Shown: in pieces, positions 36,532 to 44,541 of the stretch
Layout: the number at the start of each line of letters is the position of its first letter
Position numbering within the stretch: position 1 is the stretch's first letter
NCBI GenBank assembly: GCA_035527535.1
Contig: DATLAK010000072.1
Span: 1-57,836, forward strand
Reading direction: 5' to 3'
Source of the DNA: Armatimonadota bacterium
GTDB taxonomy: Bacteria > Armatimonadota > Hebobacteria > GCA-020354555 > CP070648
Length of the DNA: 57,836 nt
Notes under the pieces: generated by a model
The model's database searches: none
What the model was told of the DNA's origin: nothing
Seen by the model: only the letters and a program-made list of their open reading frames with translations
Made by a program: the position numbers and the translations under genes

Positions 36532-37740
36532 ATGGCTAAGACCTATGATGAGATAAACGAACGCATACGCCGCGGGGAGGCGGTCGTGGTGACCGCGGAA
36601 GAGATGATAGAAGTCGTCAAGGAGAAGGGCGCCGCGGGAGCCGCCAAACACGTGGACGTGGTGACCACGGGCACCTTCGGCGCCATGTGTTCGAGCGGCG
36701 CCTTCGTCAATATCGGTCACGCCCGGCCCCGCATCAAGCTCGGCGGTGGACGCGTCACCCTCAACGGCGTCAGCGCCTATGGCGGGCTGGCGGCGGTGGA
36801 CCTGTACATCGGCGCCACCGCCCTGCAGGACGAGGACCCGCGCAACCAGATCTTCCCGGGCGAGTTCACCTACGGCGGCGGGCACGTCATCGAGGACCTG
36901 GTGGCAGGCAAGGACGTGCGCCTGGAGGCGACCGCCTACGGCACCGACTGCTATCCGCGCAAGCGCCTGCAGACGTGGCTGAATATCGCCGACGTCAACG
37001 AGGCCTTCCTGTTCAACCCGCGCAACGGGTACCAGAACTACAACGTCGCCGTCAACCTCAGCGACAAGACCATCTACACCTACATGGGCGTGCTCAAGGC
37101 GCGCGTCGGCAACGCCAACTACTGCAGCGCCGGGCAGTTGTCGCCGCTGCTCAACGACCCGACTTACCGCACCATCGGCATCGGCACCCGCATCTTCCTG
37201 GGCGGCGGCGTGGGCTACGTCGTCGGCCCCGGAACCCAGCACCACCCGGTCGCCCCGCGCACCGACAACCAGGTGCCGCGCGCCGGCGCCGGCACCATGG
37301 CGGTCACCGGCGACCTCAAGACGATGAGCGCGCAGTGGCTGCGCGGCGCCTCCTTCAAGGGCTACGGCGCCACCCTCATCGTCGGCCTTGGCCTCCCCAT
37401 CCCCATCCTCGACGAGGAGCTGGCGCTGCAGACTGCCGTCAGCGACGCCGACATCAAAGCCCAGGTCATTGACTATAGCAAGGCCTACCCGCAGATCGAG
37501 CCCGGCAGCATCGCCGAGGTCAGCTACGCGGATCTCAAGCGCGGCTCCATCGAGGTCAACGGCAAGCAGGTTGACACGGTGCCGCTGTCGAGCTACTCCG
37601 CGGCTCGCCGCGTCGCCGACGCCCTCAAGCAGTGGATCGCCGCCGGCAAGTTCTTGCTCAACCAGCCGGCGGAGACTCTGCCCGGGCCCGACTCGGGCTA
37701 TGCCTTCAAGCTGCTCAAGGAGCGAGCGGTGGAGGAATGA
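36532..37740 (+). CDS. Homocysteine biosynthesis protein (DUF39/COG1900), L-aspartate-semialdehyde sulfurtransferase
   Basis: 402 residues of the DUF39 family (MA1821 of Methanosarcina acetivorans is the studied member). It makes homocysteine from aspartate semialdehyde and a sulfur donor with help from a NIL/ferredoxin partner. Cys53 in FGAMCSSGAFVN and Cys140 in AYGTDCYPRKR are candidates for the conserved sulfur-handling cysteines. Other signatures are PRIKLGGGRVTLNGV, YGGGHVIEDLVAGKDVRLEATAYGTD, NYCSAGQLSPLLNDP and GVGYVVGPGTQH. The ATG follows GGAGG five bases away. The NIL-ferredoxin gene begins 69 bases downstream and UPF0280 after it, the same trio found in anaerobic archaea. This suggests an anaerobe or an organism using sulfide-based homocysteine synthesis. 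Confidence 0.93.
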   Translation: MAKTYDEINERIRRGEAVVVTAEEMIEVVKEKGAAGAAKHVDVVTTGTFGAMCSSGAFVNIGHARPRIKLGGGRVTLNGVSAYGGLAAVDLYIGATALQDEDPRNQIFPGEFTYGGGHVIEDLVAGKDVRLEATAYGTDCYPRKRLQTWLNIADVNEAFLFNPRNGYQNYNVAVNLSDKTIYTYMGVLKARVGNANYCSAGQLSPLLNDPTYRTIGIGTRIFLGGGVGYVVGPGTQHHPVAPRTDNQVPRAGAGTMAVTGDLKTMSAQWLRGASFKGYGATLIVGLGLPIPILDEELALQTAVSDADIKAQVIDYSKAYPQIEPGSIAEVSYADLKRGSIEVNGKQVDTVPLSSYSAARRVADALKQWIAAGKFLLNQPAETLPGPDSGYAFKLLKERAVEE

Positions 37741-37753
37741 ACCACCGCGCAGA

Positions 37754-37783
37754 TGTGGGGGCGCAAAGCGTGGCGCCCCTGCC
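37754..37783. repeat. GC palindrome between DUF39 and NIL-ferredoxin genes
   Basis: Arms GGGGGCGC and GCGCCCC around AAAGCGTG form a hairpin in the 69-base spacer, like the other intergenic REP-type elements. The internal CGCAAAGC resembles part of a GEMM RNA, but the rest of that motif is missing. Confidence 0.55.
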
Positions 37784-37809
37784 ACCATCGCAACGACAGG
37801 AGAACGTCA

Positions 37810-38235
37810 ATGGCGCAACCGACACTCGAATCCCAGGGCAAGGTGGTGATCCACTTCCCCAAGGAGAAGGTGGACCAGCCTATCATCTGCTTTCTGACGC
37901 GCGACTACGGGATCATGTTCAACATCCTCAAGGCGACGATCACGCCCGAGCAGGAAGGGTTGATGGTGCTGGAGTTGCTGGGCGCAGCCGACGCGTGCCG
38001 GCAGGGTCTGGAGTACCTGCGCAGCCTGGGGGTGCGGACTCAGCCGATCGCCCAGGACATCACTCGCGACGACGCGCGCTGCACCCACTGCGGGGCTTGC
38101 CTGGCGGTGTGCCAGGTCGGGGCGCTGAGTATCGAGCGCCCGGGCATGGAGGTCCGCTTCAACCCCGCCCAGTGCGTCGCCTGCGAGCAGTGCATCACCG
38201 CGTGCCCCCTGCACGCGATGCAGTTGCAGTATTGA
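37810..38235 (+). CDS. NIL-domain ferredoxin, partner of the DUF39 sulfurtransferase
   Basis: 141 residues. The N-terminal NIL domain (VVIHFPKEKVDQPIICFLTRDYGIMFNILKATITPEQEGLMVLELLG) is an ACT-like substrate-binding fold. The C-terminal ferredoxin carries two CxxCxxCxxxC motifs, CTHCGACLAVC and CVACEQCITAC, for two 4Fe-4S clusters. It matches MA1822, required with MA1821 for homocysteine synthesis in methanogens, where it likely supplies electrons or sulfur for persulfide reduction. The start is the ATG at 37810 (MAQPTLESQ). Oxygen-sensitive clusters point to an anaerobic or microaerobic cell. Confidence 0.93.
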   Translation: MAQPTLESQGKVVIHFPKEKVDQPIICFLTRDYGIMFNILKATITPEQEGLMVLELLGAADACRQGLEYLRSLGVRTQPIAQDITRDDARCTHCGACLAVCQVGALSIERPGMEVRFNPAQCVACEQCITACPLHAMQLQY

Positions 38236-38260
38236 CGACGACAGCCCTGGCAATTGATGC

Positions 38261-38288
38261 GTAGGGGCAAGGCATGCCTTGCCCCTAC
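38261..38288. repeat. Perfect 28-bp palindrome, GTA-N8-GCATGC-N8-TAC family, copy 3
   Basis: Identical to copy 1 (3790-3817). It lies between the NIL-ferredoxin and UPF0280 genes, four bases before another hairpin (38293-38314). Confidence 0.9.
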
Positions 38289-38292
38289 GTTC

Positions 38293-38314
38293 GCGCCCCG
38301 ACGAGTCGGGGCGC
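38293..38314. repeat. CCCCGA-N4-TCGGGG hairpin before UPF0280
   Basis: GCGCCCCGA-CGAG-TCGGGGCGC, perfect 9-bp arms. Together with the 28-bp palindrome it fills most of the 93-base spacer. Confidence 0.8.
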
Positions 38315-38328
38315 GCCCAGGTCATCAC

Positions 38329-39060
38329 ATGCCCGAGTACGTCCAGCGCACATACCGCCGCGCCGTCGCCCCCGATCTCGTCACCTTCGAGGTTCGGGTG
38401 ATGCAGACCGACCTCCTGATCGCCGCGGAGCGCGACCTGTCGGCGCCCGCTGACGAGATCGTGCGCGCCTGCCGCGCCGAGCTTGAGACCTATATCGCAC
38501 GCGATCCCGGCTTCAAGGAAGCGTTACGGCCCTACCGCCCGCGGGCGGATGCCGCGGGCCTCGTGCGCGCCATGGCCGCCGCCGCGGAGCTGGCGGGGGT
38601 GGGCCCGATGGCGGCGGTAGCGGGCGCTATCGCCGAGCGCGTGGGGCGCGGGCTGGCCGCCGACTCCCATGAGGTCATAATCGAGAACGGCGGCGACATC
38701 TGGCTCCAGGGGCGGCGCGAGCGAACCGTCGGCGTCTTCGCCGGGCGGTCACCGTTCACCGGCAAGCTGGCCGTGCGCGTGGCGGCGAACCTGCTCCCGG
38801 CGGCGGTATGTACCTCCTCGGGCACGGTCGGCCCATCGTTGAGCTTCGGCCAGGCCGACGCGGCGATCGCGTTAGCGGGCACCGGCGCCCTTGCCGACGC
38901 CGCCGCCACCGCGATCGCCAACATTGTGCAAGGCGCCGACGACCTCGCCGCGGCCATCGAACTCGCGCAGGCGATCCCCGGCCTGCTCGGCGCGGTGATC
39001 ATTGTCGGCGACCGCCTCGCCGCGTGGGGGCGGGTGGAGCTGGTGCGAACTGCCACGTGA
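38329..39060 (+). CDS. UPF0280 (COG2122) ApbE-like protein
   Basis: 243 residues of UPF0280/COG2122, a relative of ApbE flavin transferases. The N-terminus (YVQRTYRRAV...LVTFEVRVMQTDLLIAAERDL) and VGRGLAADSHEVIIENGGDIWLQG are family features, with CTSSGTVGPSLSFGQADAAIALAGTGALADAAATAIAN later. In Methanosarcina the homologue MA1715 supports sulfide-dependent homocysteine synthesis with MA1821/MA1822, so it completes the cluster here. The ATG at 38329 avoids translating the upstream palindromes. Its biochemical act, perhaps flavin attachment or sulfur relay, is not established. Confidence 0.9.
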   Translation: MPEYVQRTYRRAVAPDLVTFEVRVMQTDLLIAAERDLSAPADEIVRACRAELETYIARDPGFKEALRPYRPRADAAGLVRAMAAAAELAGVGPMAAVAGAIAERVGRGLAADSHEVIIENGGDIWLQGRRERTVGVFAGRSPFTGKLAVRVAANLLPAAVCTSSGTVGPSLSFGQADAAIALAGTGALADAAATAIANIVQGADDLAAAIELAQAIPGLLGAVIIVGDRLAAWGRVELVRTAT

Positions 39061-39097
39061 GGTGTGGGTGGCGGCGCGCGTGCGCCGGCTCCGGAAG

Positions 39098-39106
39098 TGG
39101 TACAAT
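39098..39106 (+). promoter_or_regulatory. Extended -10 promoter before the M48 protease
   Basis: TGGTACAAT, 16 bases before the ATG and following GC-rich sequence. It fits an extended -10 element, and the very short leader would leave room for little more than a ribosome site. Confidence 0.55.
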
Positions 39107-39122
39107 AAACTCGGGTGACACA

Positions 39123-41138
39123 ATGCTCCGATCTCGTTATAGCGTCGTGGGCGCCGTGCGCGCGGCCAGCATCATCGTCCTGTTCGCCCTGACCATGACC
39201 TCCGCCCAGGCGGGTCTCGACCGCAGCATCGAGAAGACGTTGGGCCGCCAGGCCCGCAGCGCGATCGAGTCCCAGTACAAGGTCGTCCAAGACGGCGCGG
39301 CGGCGGAATACGTTCAGCGCGTCGGCGCCACCGTGGTCGCAACCTCCCCCCGTCACGATATCGCCTACACCTTCAGCCTCCTCGACACCGAGCAGATCAA
39401 CGCCTTCGCGCTGCCCTGGGGATACGTCTATGTGACGACCGGGATGCTGAACTTCGTTGACTCCTCCGACCAGCTCGCCGGGGTGATGGGCCACGAGATC
39501 GGGCACGTGGCGGAGAAGCACTCCCTCGACGCCTTCAAGAAGCAGTTCTGGACCTCGATGTTCTTCGGCGTGATTGACGCGCCGGCGACGCTGGCGACCC
39601 TGGGACAGGTCGGCGCGACGCTGTACTTGCTCCGCCACAGCCGCAAGGACGAGCAGGCGGCGGACACACTGGGCGCGGGTTACGCCTATGCGGCGGGCTA
39701 CGACCCCTCACAGCTTGCCGCGTTCTTGCGCAAGCTCGACGCGGAGCACGGGCGCAAGCCGAGCACCATCGAGGTCTATCTCTCAACCCACCCCACCGGC
39801 GAGCGACGCCAGGAGCGGCTGGCGGAGGTGCCGCAGATGAAACTCGACAATCCACAGGTGGCGGTGGCCGTGGCGGAGGGATTCCTGTCGCGCCACCTGG
39901 TCAATCAGGCGGTGGTCGCCTACCGCCGCGCGGTGAGGCTGGCGCCCGACGACGCCGCGGCGCAAGCGGGGCTGGCCCGCGCGTACGCGGAGCTAGGGGA
40001 GGTGGAGCTGGCGCGGCAAGCGCAGCGACGTGTGGCTAGGCTTTCAGCCGCCATGGCGGTCGGCGGAGCCGACCTAGCCACGCAGGCGCCGGGGCCAGGC
40101 GATGCGGTCGCCGCCGCCCCTCCCTCCACCCCGTCGGCGACTACGAGTGGTGAAGCCGCGCCCCTGTCGCCAGCGGATGAGCTGGAGCTCAAGCGCGCCC
40201 GCGCCGCCGCGGGCGCGTGGGGGCAGCAGCTTCAGGAGCCCGCGCGTGCGCTGGCGGAACGCGCCAAGTCGCTGGACAACACGGTGCGCGGCCTCGCGCG
40301 GCGCATGAACATGGCGGGCGCCTTCGCGACCTCAACCCTTTCCGCCGAGCGCGTGATGGAGAAGGCGCAGTACGCCCTCTACATGATCGCCGAGACCTCG
40401 GATCGCATAGAGGCGCTGGCCGACGGGATGGAATCCAGCGCCGCCGGCGCCGCCGAGGTGGCGGAGGCAGTCGAGCGCGGTTTCGCCGCGCCGTCCGCGG
40501 TTGCGGACCGCGCGCAGTGGCGAACGCTGGCGGCTGACATCACCGACGGCATCGCCCGCACCAGCGGGCAGAGCGACCAGGCTCGCCAGCAGGCGCTGGG
40601 GGCAGCCGACCTCGCCGATAGGGCGGCAGCGCAGTTGGGCTCGGCTCTCAGCAGTCTGTCGTCGAGCACGGATGTGTTCGGCACCCTGGACCGGGGATTT
40701 GCGTTTGTGGGCCTGGCGGAGGGCGAAGTTGATGATGCGCTGGGGAATGCGCGCAACGCCCTGGGGCGGTCGGGTGAGGCGATGGCGACGCTGCACGGCT
40801 GGCGCGCAGACGAGCTGAGTTGGCGCCTGAGCGCGGCGTACCTCGAGGCCCCGCCCGGCCACCGGCCGGCGCTGCGCAGCATGGCCGTTGCCATGATCGG
40901 CGAGTCACCCCAGACCGCGGCCACAGAGGAAGACTTCGGCGCGGCGCTTCTGCGCGTGGCCAGCGGCCCCGGGGCATCACCGAGCCCGCCCTCCCCGGAC
41001 GAGAAGATCGCGCCCGCGGGGCCGGAGAAGACGCAGGCGGCCACCTACGCAGACCTGATGCTGAAGCTGGTGCTGGCCGATGTCACGCGGGAGGCGCAGG
41101 CGCGCAAGGAATGGCGCGATGCCCCCGCGCCGAAGTAG
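39123..41138 (+). CDS. Exported M48-family metalloprotease with TPR-like repeats and helical tail
   Basis: 671 residues. A Sec signal peptide ends near residue 30 (SAQA-G). The M48 zinc site is VMGHEIGHVA (His124, Glu125, His128), with the third ligand in RKDEQAADTLGAGYA. PWGYVYVTTGMLN is the usual preceding motif. This matches the BepA/YfgC-like layout: protease, then TPR-like region (FLSRHLVNQAVVAYRRAVRLAPDDAAAQAGLARAYAELGE). The last 250 residues are Ala-rich helices without a known domain. It probably acts outside the cytoplasmic membrane in envelope protein quality control. It has its own extended -10 promoter. Downstream genes lie in the same direction after 144 bases. Confidence 0.88.
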   Translation: MLRSRYSVVGAVRAASIIVLFALTMTSAQAGLDRSIEKTLGRQARSAIESQYKVVQDGAAAEYVQRVGATVVATSPRHDIAYTFSLLDTEQINAFALPWGYVYVTTGMLNFVDSSDQLAGVMGHEIGHVAEKHSLDAFKKQFWTSMFFGVIDAPATLATLGQVGATLYLLRHSRKDEQAADTLGAGYAYAAGYDPSQLAAFLRKLDAEHGRKPSTIEVYLSTHPTGERRQERLAEVPQMKLDNPQVAVAVAEGFLSRHLVNQAVVAYRRAVRLAPDDAAAQAGLARAYAELGEVELARQAQRRVARLSAAMAVGGADLATQAPGPGDAVAAAPPSTPSATTSGEAAPLSPADELELKRARAAAGAWGQQLQEPARALAERAKSLDNTVRGLARRMNMAGAFATSTLSAERVMEKAQYALYMIAETSDRIEALADGMESSAAGAAEVAEAVERGFAAPSAVADRAQWRTLAADITDGIARTSGQSDQARQQALGAADLADRAAAQLGSALSSLSSSTDVFGTLDRGFAFVGLAEGEVDDALGNARNALGRSGEAMATLHGWRADELSWRLSAAYLEAPPGHRPALRSMAVAMIGESPQTAATEEDFGAALLRVASGPGASPSPPSPDEKIAPAGPEKTQAATYADLMLKLVLADVTREAQARKEWRDAPAPK

Positions 41139-41282
41139 ATGGTGTCGCAAATGGAGCATGGGCGCCCTCGCCCGTGATGCCCCCGGCCGAGGCGGCCAGG
41201 CTCCACGAGATGCCCCCGGCGGCGGGGGAATTGAGCCGCGCGTCGGCACCAGCGACAGCCACACGTGAGGGAGTAACGCCTG

Positions 41283-43529
41283 ATGCGCTTGATTCCGACG
41301 ATGCTCCCGCTGGCCTGGGTTCTGGCGTGCGGGCTCCCCGGCATGGCGGCGCCGGCGCCGCCGCCATCCAGTCCCCGGCCCGACCCGCAGCACCGTCCCC
41401 GGGTAGTAATCATCGTCGCGGACACGGGCGCCTGGAGCGACTACACCTCTACGGCGGCGCCCTTCATCCGCGGCTGGCTGGGGGAGTGCGCGCTCGGGCT
41501 CATGAACGCACGCGTCGCAGGCGCCCAGACGGCGGCCGCCGCGTATCTGAGCCTCGGCGCCGGCAGCCGCGCCAGCGCGCGGCTGGAGCCGGAGCTGGCG
41601 GAGCTGGCGCTCAACTACGATGAGCTGTGTGACGGGGTGCCAGCGTACGAGGTCTTCCGCGCCCGCACCGGGGGCAGGCTGGCGCCGGGCGCGGTGGCGT
41701 ATCTGGGCCTGCCGTCGGTTCGCATGGAGAACGCGGACGCACCATATCCGCTGCGACTTGGGTTGCTGGGCACGGCCCTCAGCGATGCCGGCCTCCAGGC
41801 CGCGGCAATCGGCAACGCGGATCTGCCTCACCAGCTCCGGCGCCAGATCGTCACCCTGGTCATGAACGACACCGGCACGGCGGCGCTGGGGGACGTCGGA
41901 GCGCGGATGTATGTTCCCGCACCCCGTTACGAGCCGCCGCTGGTCACCGACTACGCCGCGCTGCTGGGAGCGCTGAGGCGGGCGCTGGCGACCGCGACGG
42001 TAGTGGCGGTGGAGACGGGCGACCTTTCGCGGATCGCCGCGCGCTCCGCCGTCATGACCCCGGAGCGCGCGCTGGAGGAGCGGGCGGCGGCGCTGCGGCG
42101 GCTGGACGGATTCATGCGGACGGTGGTCGAGATGGCGCGCGGCCGCCCTTGGCGGCTGTACTTGCTTGCTCCCTCTGCGCTGCCGGATCCGGAGCGCCGC
42201 TTCGACGTCCTGACGCCCATAGTCGCGTGGGGTCACGGCGTGTCACGGGGGTGGCTCACCAGCCCTTCGACGCGCCGGGGCGGCATCGTGGCCAACACCG
42301 ACCTGGCGCCGTCCGTGCTTGAGTTCCTGGGGCTCCCGACACCGCCGGAGGCGGTGGGGCGACCGATGGTCGTGCGCCCGGCCCCGGCGGGCGGCGCGGT
42401 GGAGCAGGTGGCCCGCCGGGAGCTGGAAGAGGAGCGAATGGAGGAGAGCCGGCCGTACGTGCTCAAGCGCATCACGACCTTGATCGCGGTGGCGTTGGGG
42501 TCGGTGGCGGCGGTGCTGATGCTCGGCGGGCCGGCGCCGCGAAGGCTCAGCATCGCGCTGCGCGAGGCCGCGCTGGTGATCGTCGCTCTCCCCCTCGCCG
42601 CGCTGGTAATGCCGGGCGGCGCGACCGCGTATCCAGGGGTGGCCCTCGTCGGCGTGGTCGCGATCACGGCGATGGTGTATCTCGCAGGACGAGCGCTTGG
42701 TCGGCGAGTGCCGCCATGGGCGTGGCTGATGGGGGCATTCACGGTCGTGCTGTGCGCGGACGTAGTCGCCGGCCAGCGCCTGGTGCAGCGCTCGCTGCTC
42801 GGCTACTCGGCGGTGGTCGGCGCCCGCTACTACGGGCTGGGTAACGAATTGGGCGGCGTCCTGCTGGCGGCGGCCCCCCTGGCGGCCGCGGGATGGTTGA
42901 ACCGCGATCGGCCCGGCGGCTCCCGGCGCCTCGCGGCGGTGGCGCTTCTGGGGCTCATCGTCGTCATCATCGGACACCCCGCGCTGGGAGCCAACTTCGG
43001 CATCGCGGTGCCGGCGGCGTTGGGGCTCGCGCTGGTCGCGCTCGGCCTCTACCGCCCGCGGCTCCGGCTGCGCCACCTGGTGATGGCGGCGGGCTTCGCG
43101 GTGGTCGCCGCGCTGGTGGTCGCGGGGGCCAACTGGCTGACCGAGCCGCAGTGGCGATCGCACATTGGCCAGGCCATCAGCGCGGTCGGGAAGGGGGGCG
43201 CGACGGAGGCGCTGATGATAGTGTCGCGCAAGGTCGCGTTCAACTGGCTCCTGGCGCGCCATACGGCAGCGACGTGGGTCGTGATTTCGGCGCTGGCGGT
43301 GATGGCCGCAACCACGCTCGGACGCAACCGGGCGGTCGCTGAGCAGGCGCGGCCCGGGTCGCCGCTCAGCGCCGGGCTGACGGGCGCCGGGGCGGCGGCG
43401 GCGGTGTCGTTCTTCACCAACGACTCGGGGGTGCTGGCCGCGGCGTGGGGGCTGGCAATGGTGGCCGCGACGATGGCCTACGTTGCCCTGGACTGGCGCC
43501 TGCGCCAGGGAGCGGTGCGCTTTGACTGA
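41283..43529 (+). CDS. Membrane protein with alkaline-phosphatase-superfamily-like N-terminal domain
   Basis: 748 residues. A signal peptide (cleavage near GMAA) leads to an extracytoplasmic domain of about 360 residues. That domain resembles the alkaline phosphatase/sulfatase fold: VVIIVADTGAWSDY at the start and GIVANTDLAPSVLEFLGLPTP with GRPM at the end. The metal-binding set is incomplete (no typical catalytic Ser/Thr region), so it may be inactive. About nine membrane helices follow, with the motif ARYYGLGNELGGVLL, which I have seen only in uncharacterised Firmicutes-like proteins. It lies between a protease and a LysM protein, which suggests an envelope role. Specific function unknown. 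Confidence 0.8.
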   Translation: MRLIPTMLPLAWVLACGLPGMAAPAPPPSSPRPDPQHRPRVVIIVADTGAWSDYTSTAAPFIRGWLGECALGLMNARVAGAQTAAAAYLSLGAGSRASARLEPELAELALNYDELCDGVPAYEVFRARTGGRLAPGAVAYLGLPSVRMENADAPYPLRLGLLGTALSDAGLQAAAIGNADLPHQLRRQIVTLVMNDTGTAALGDVGARMYVPAPRYEPPLVTDYAALLGALRRALATATVVAVETGDLSRIAARSAVMTPERALEERAAALRRLDGFMRTVVEMARGRPWRLYLLAPSALPDPERRFDVLTPIVAWGHGVSRGWLTSPSTRRGGIVANTDLAPSVLEFLGLPTPPEAVGRPMVVRPAPAGGAVEQVARRELEEERMEESRPYVLKRITTLIAVALGSVAAVLMLGGPAPRRLSIALREAALVIVALPLAALVMPGGATAYPGVALVGVVAITAMVYLAGRALGRRVPPWAWLMGAFTVVLCADVVAGQRLVQRSLLGYSAVVGARYYGLGNELGGVLLAAAPLAAAGWLNRDRPGGSRRLAAVALLGLIVVIIGHPALGANFGIAVPAALGLALVALGLYRPRLRLRHLVMAAGFAVVAALVVAGANWLTEPQWRSHIGQAISAVGKGGATEALMIVSRKVAFNWLLARHTAATWVVISALAVMAATTLGRNRAVAEQARPGSPLSAGLTGAGAAAAVSFFTNDSGVLAAAWGLAMVAATMAYVALDWRLRQGAVRFD

Positions 43530-43583
43530 GGGGGGAAGGACGCGGCAGGCGGATCACCGAAGAAGAGGTGGGGGTAGGTAAAG

Positions 43584-44438
43584 GTGACGGAAGAAGGGCA
43601 CAAGGATTTCTCGGAGCAGGCGGTGCAGCAGCGCTTCGAGGCCATCGGCAAGGAGCTGGCGGATGCCGGTCTCTACGCCGAGGCAGTCGAGGCGTACAAG
43701 GAGCTCCTGCGCGCCTACCCGGGCAGCCGGTGGGCGGCGAACGCCTATCTGGCGGTCGCTCACTGCTACCATGCGATGGGACAGGAAGAAGACGAACTGC
43801 AGGCGCTGGAGGACGTCATCGCCCAGTTTCCCGACCACGTCGTGGCCAAACGCGCGCAGGGAGCGATCGCGGCCCTGCGTGAGCGGCACCGCAGCGAGGG
43901 CGTGGCGGGGGCCGACTTGCATGGGGCCGTGCGCCGTCTGACCCGACAGGTGGAGCGGATGCGCCAGAGCCAGCGGCGCCGCGCGTGGATGGGCGCGCTG
44001 GCGTACCTGGCGCTCGCCGCGGTCGTGGCGTGGGTCGCGGCGCGAGGGATGCAGGGTGGCTCTTCGGCCGCGCTCGACAAGCTCGGCCAGCGTGTGACCG
44101 CGCTCGAATCCGCCGTGCAGGCGGTTCGAATCCCGATGAATCGGGACGAGAGCCCGCCGCCCACCGCCGTCGTCACCCCCGTGACGCCCGTACCTGCGCC
44201 GGCCCCGCCCCCGACTCGTGTCACGCCGCAGCCGGCTCCGCGTACCTCGCGGCCGGCACCGCCGCCCCCGCCCGCGACCCGCGTTTACACGGTCAAGGAC
44301 GGTGATTCGCTGTGGAGCATCGCGGCACGCGAGCTCGGGGACGGGCGCAGGGGTGATGAGGTCGGGCGTCTCAACGGCCTCAAGCCGCCGTACAATATCC
44401 ACGTCGGCGATAAGCTGAAACTACCACGAGGGCGATAG
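43584..44438 (+). CDS. TPR, membrane segment and LysM protein
   Basis: 284 residues. The first 100 residues form two to three TPR units (FEAIGKELADAGLYAEAVEAYKELLRAYPGSRWAANAYLAVAHCYHAMGQEEDE), inside the cell. One membrane helix (WMGALAYLALAAVVAWVAA, about 134-152) and a short coiled coil follow, then a Pro-rich linker that spans the wall. A C-terminal LysM (VYTVKDGDSLWSIAARELGDG...NIHVGDKLKLPR, 236-282) binds peptidoglycan or related glycans. The start is GTG at 43584. The protein would tie a cytoplasmic TPR scaffold to the cell wall. It follows the phosphatase-like membrane protein by 54 bases. Confidence 0.87.
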   Translation: MTEEGHKDFSEQAVQQRFEAIGKELADAGLYAEAVEAYKELLRAYPGSRWAANAYLAVAHCYHAMGQEEDELQALEDVIAQFPDHVVAKRAQGAIAALRERHRSEGVAGADLHGAVRRLTRQVERMRQSQRRRAWMGALAYLALAAVVAWVAARGMQGGSSAALDKLGQRVTALESAVQAVRIPMNRDESPPPTAVVTPVTPVPAPAPPPTRVTPQPAPRTSRPAPPPPPATRVYTVKDGDSLWSIAARELGDGRRGDEVGRLNGLKPPYNIHVGDKLKLPRGR

Positions 44439-44483
44439 CCGCGACCCCGACCAGGTTCTTCTCGCGCCACCCGGGCAAGGGCT

Positions 44484-44511
44484 ACGGCCTCCGGATTGCT
44501 CCGGAGGCCGT
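44484..44511. terminator. Bidirectional hairpin between convergent genes
   Basis: Perfect 11-bp stem ACGGCCTCCGG/CCGGAGGCCGT with loop ATTGCT, between the LysM gene and the oppositely directed TPR gene. T runs are short, so termination strength is uncertain. Confidence 0.6.
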
Positions 44512-44541
44512 TCGCTGTGGGCAGCGCATCGCGCCCTCGGG

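Noticed and set aside
37754-37783. CGCAAAGC resembling a second GEMM riboswitch
   Set aside because: The GAAA-capped stem, GGCAAAC and closing CAGGCUGCCG are absent. The site is a short GC palindrome.
36127-37788. 553-codon minus-strand frame
   Set aside because: Antisense to the DUF39 gene and its leader. The composition is typical of a shadow.
44118-44145. GGTTCGAATCCCGATG resembling a tRNA T-arm
   Set aside because: It lies inside the TPR-LysM coding sequence and no acceptor, D or anticodon arms surround it.
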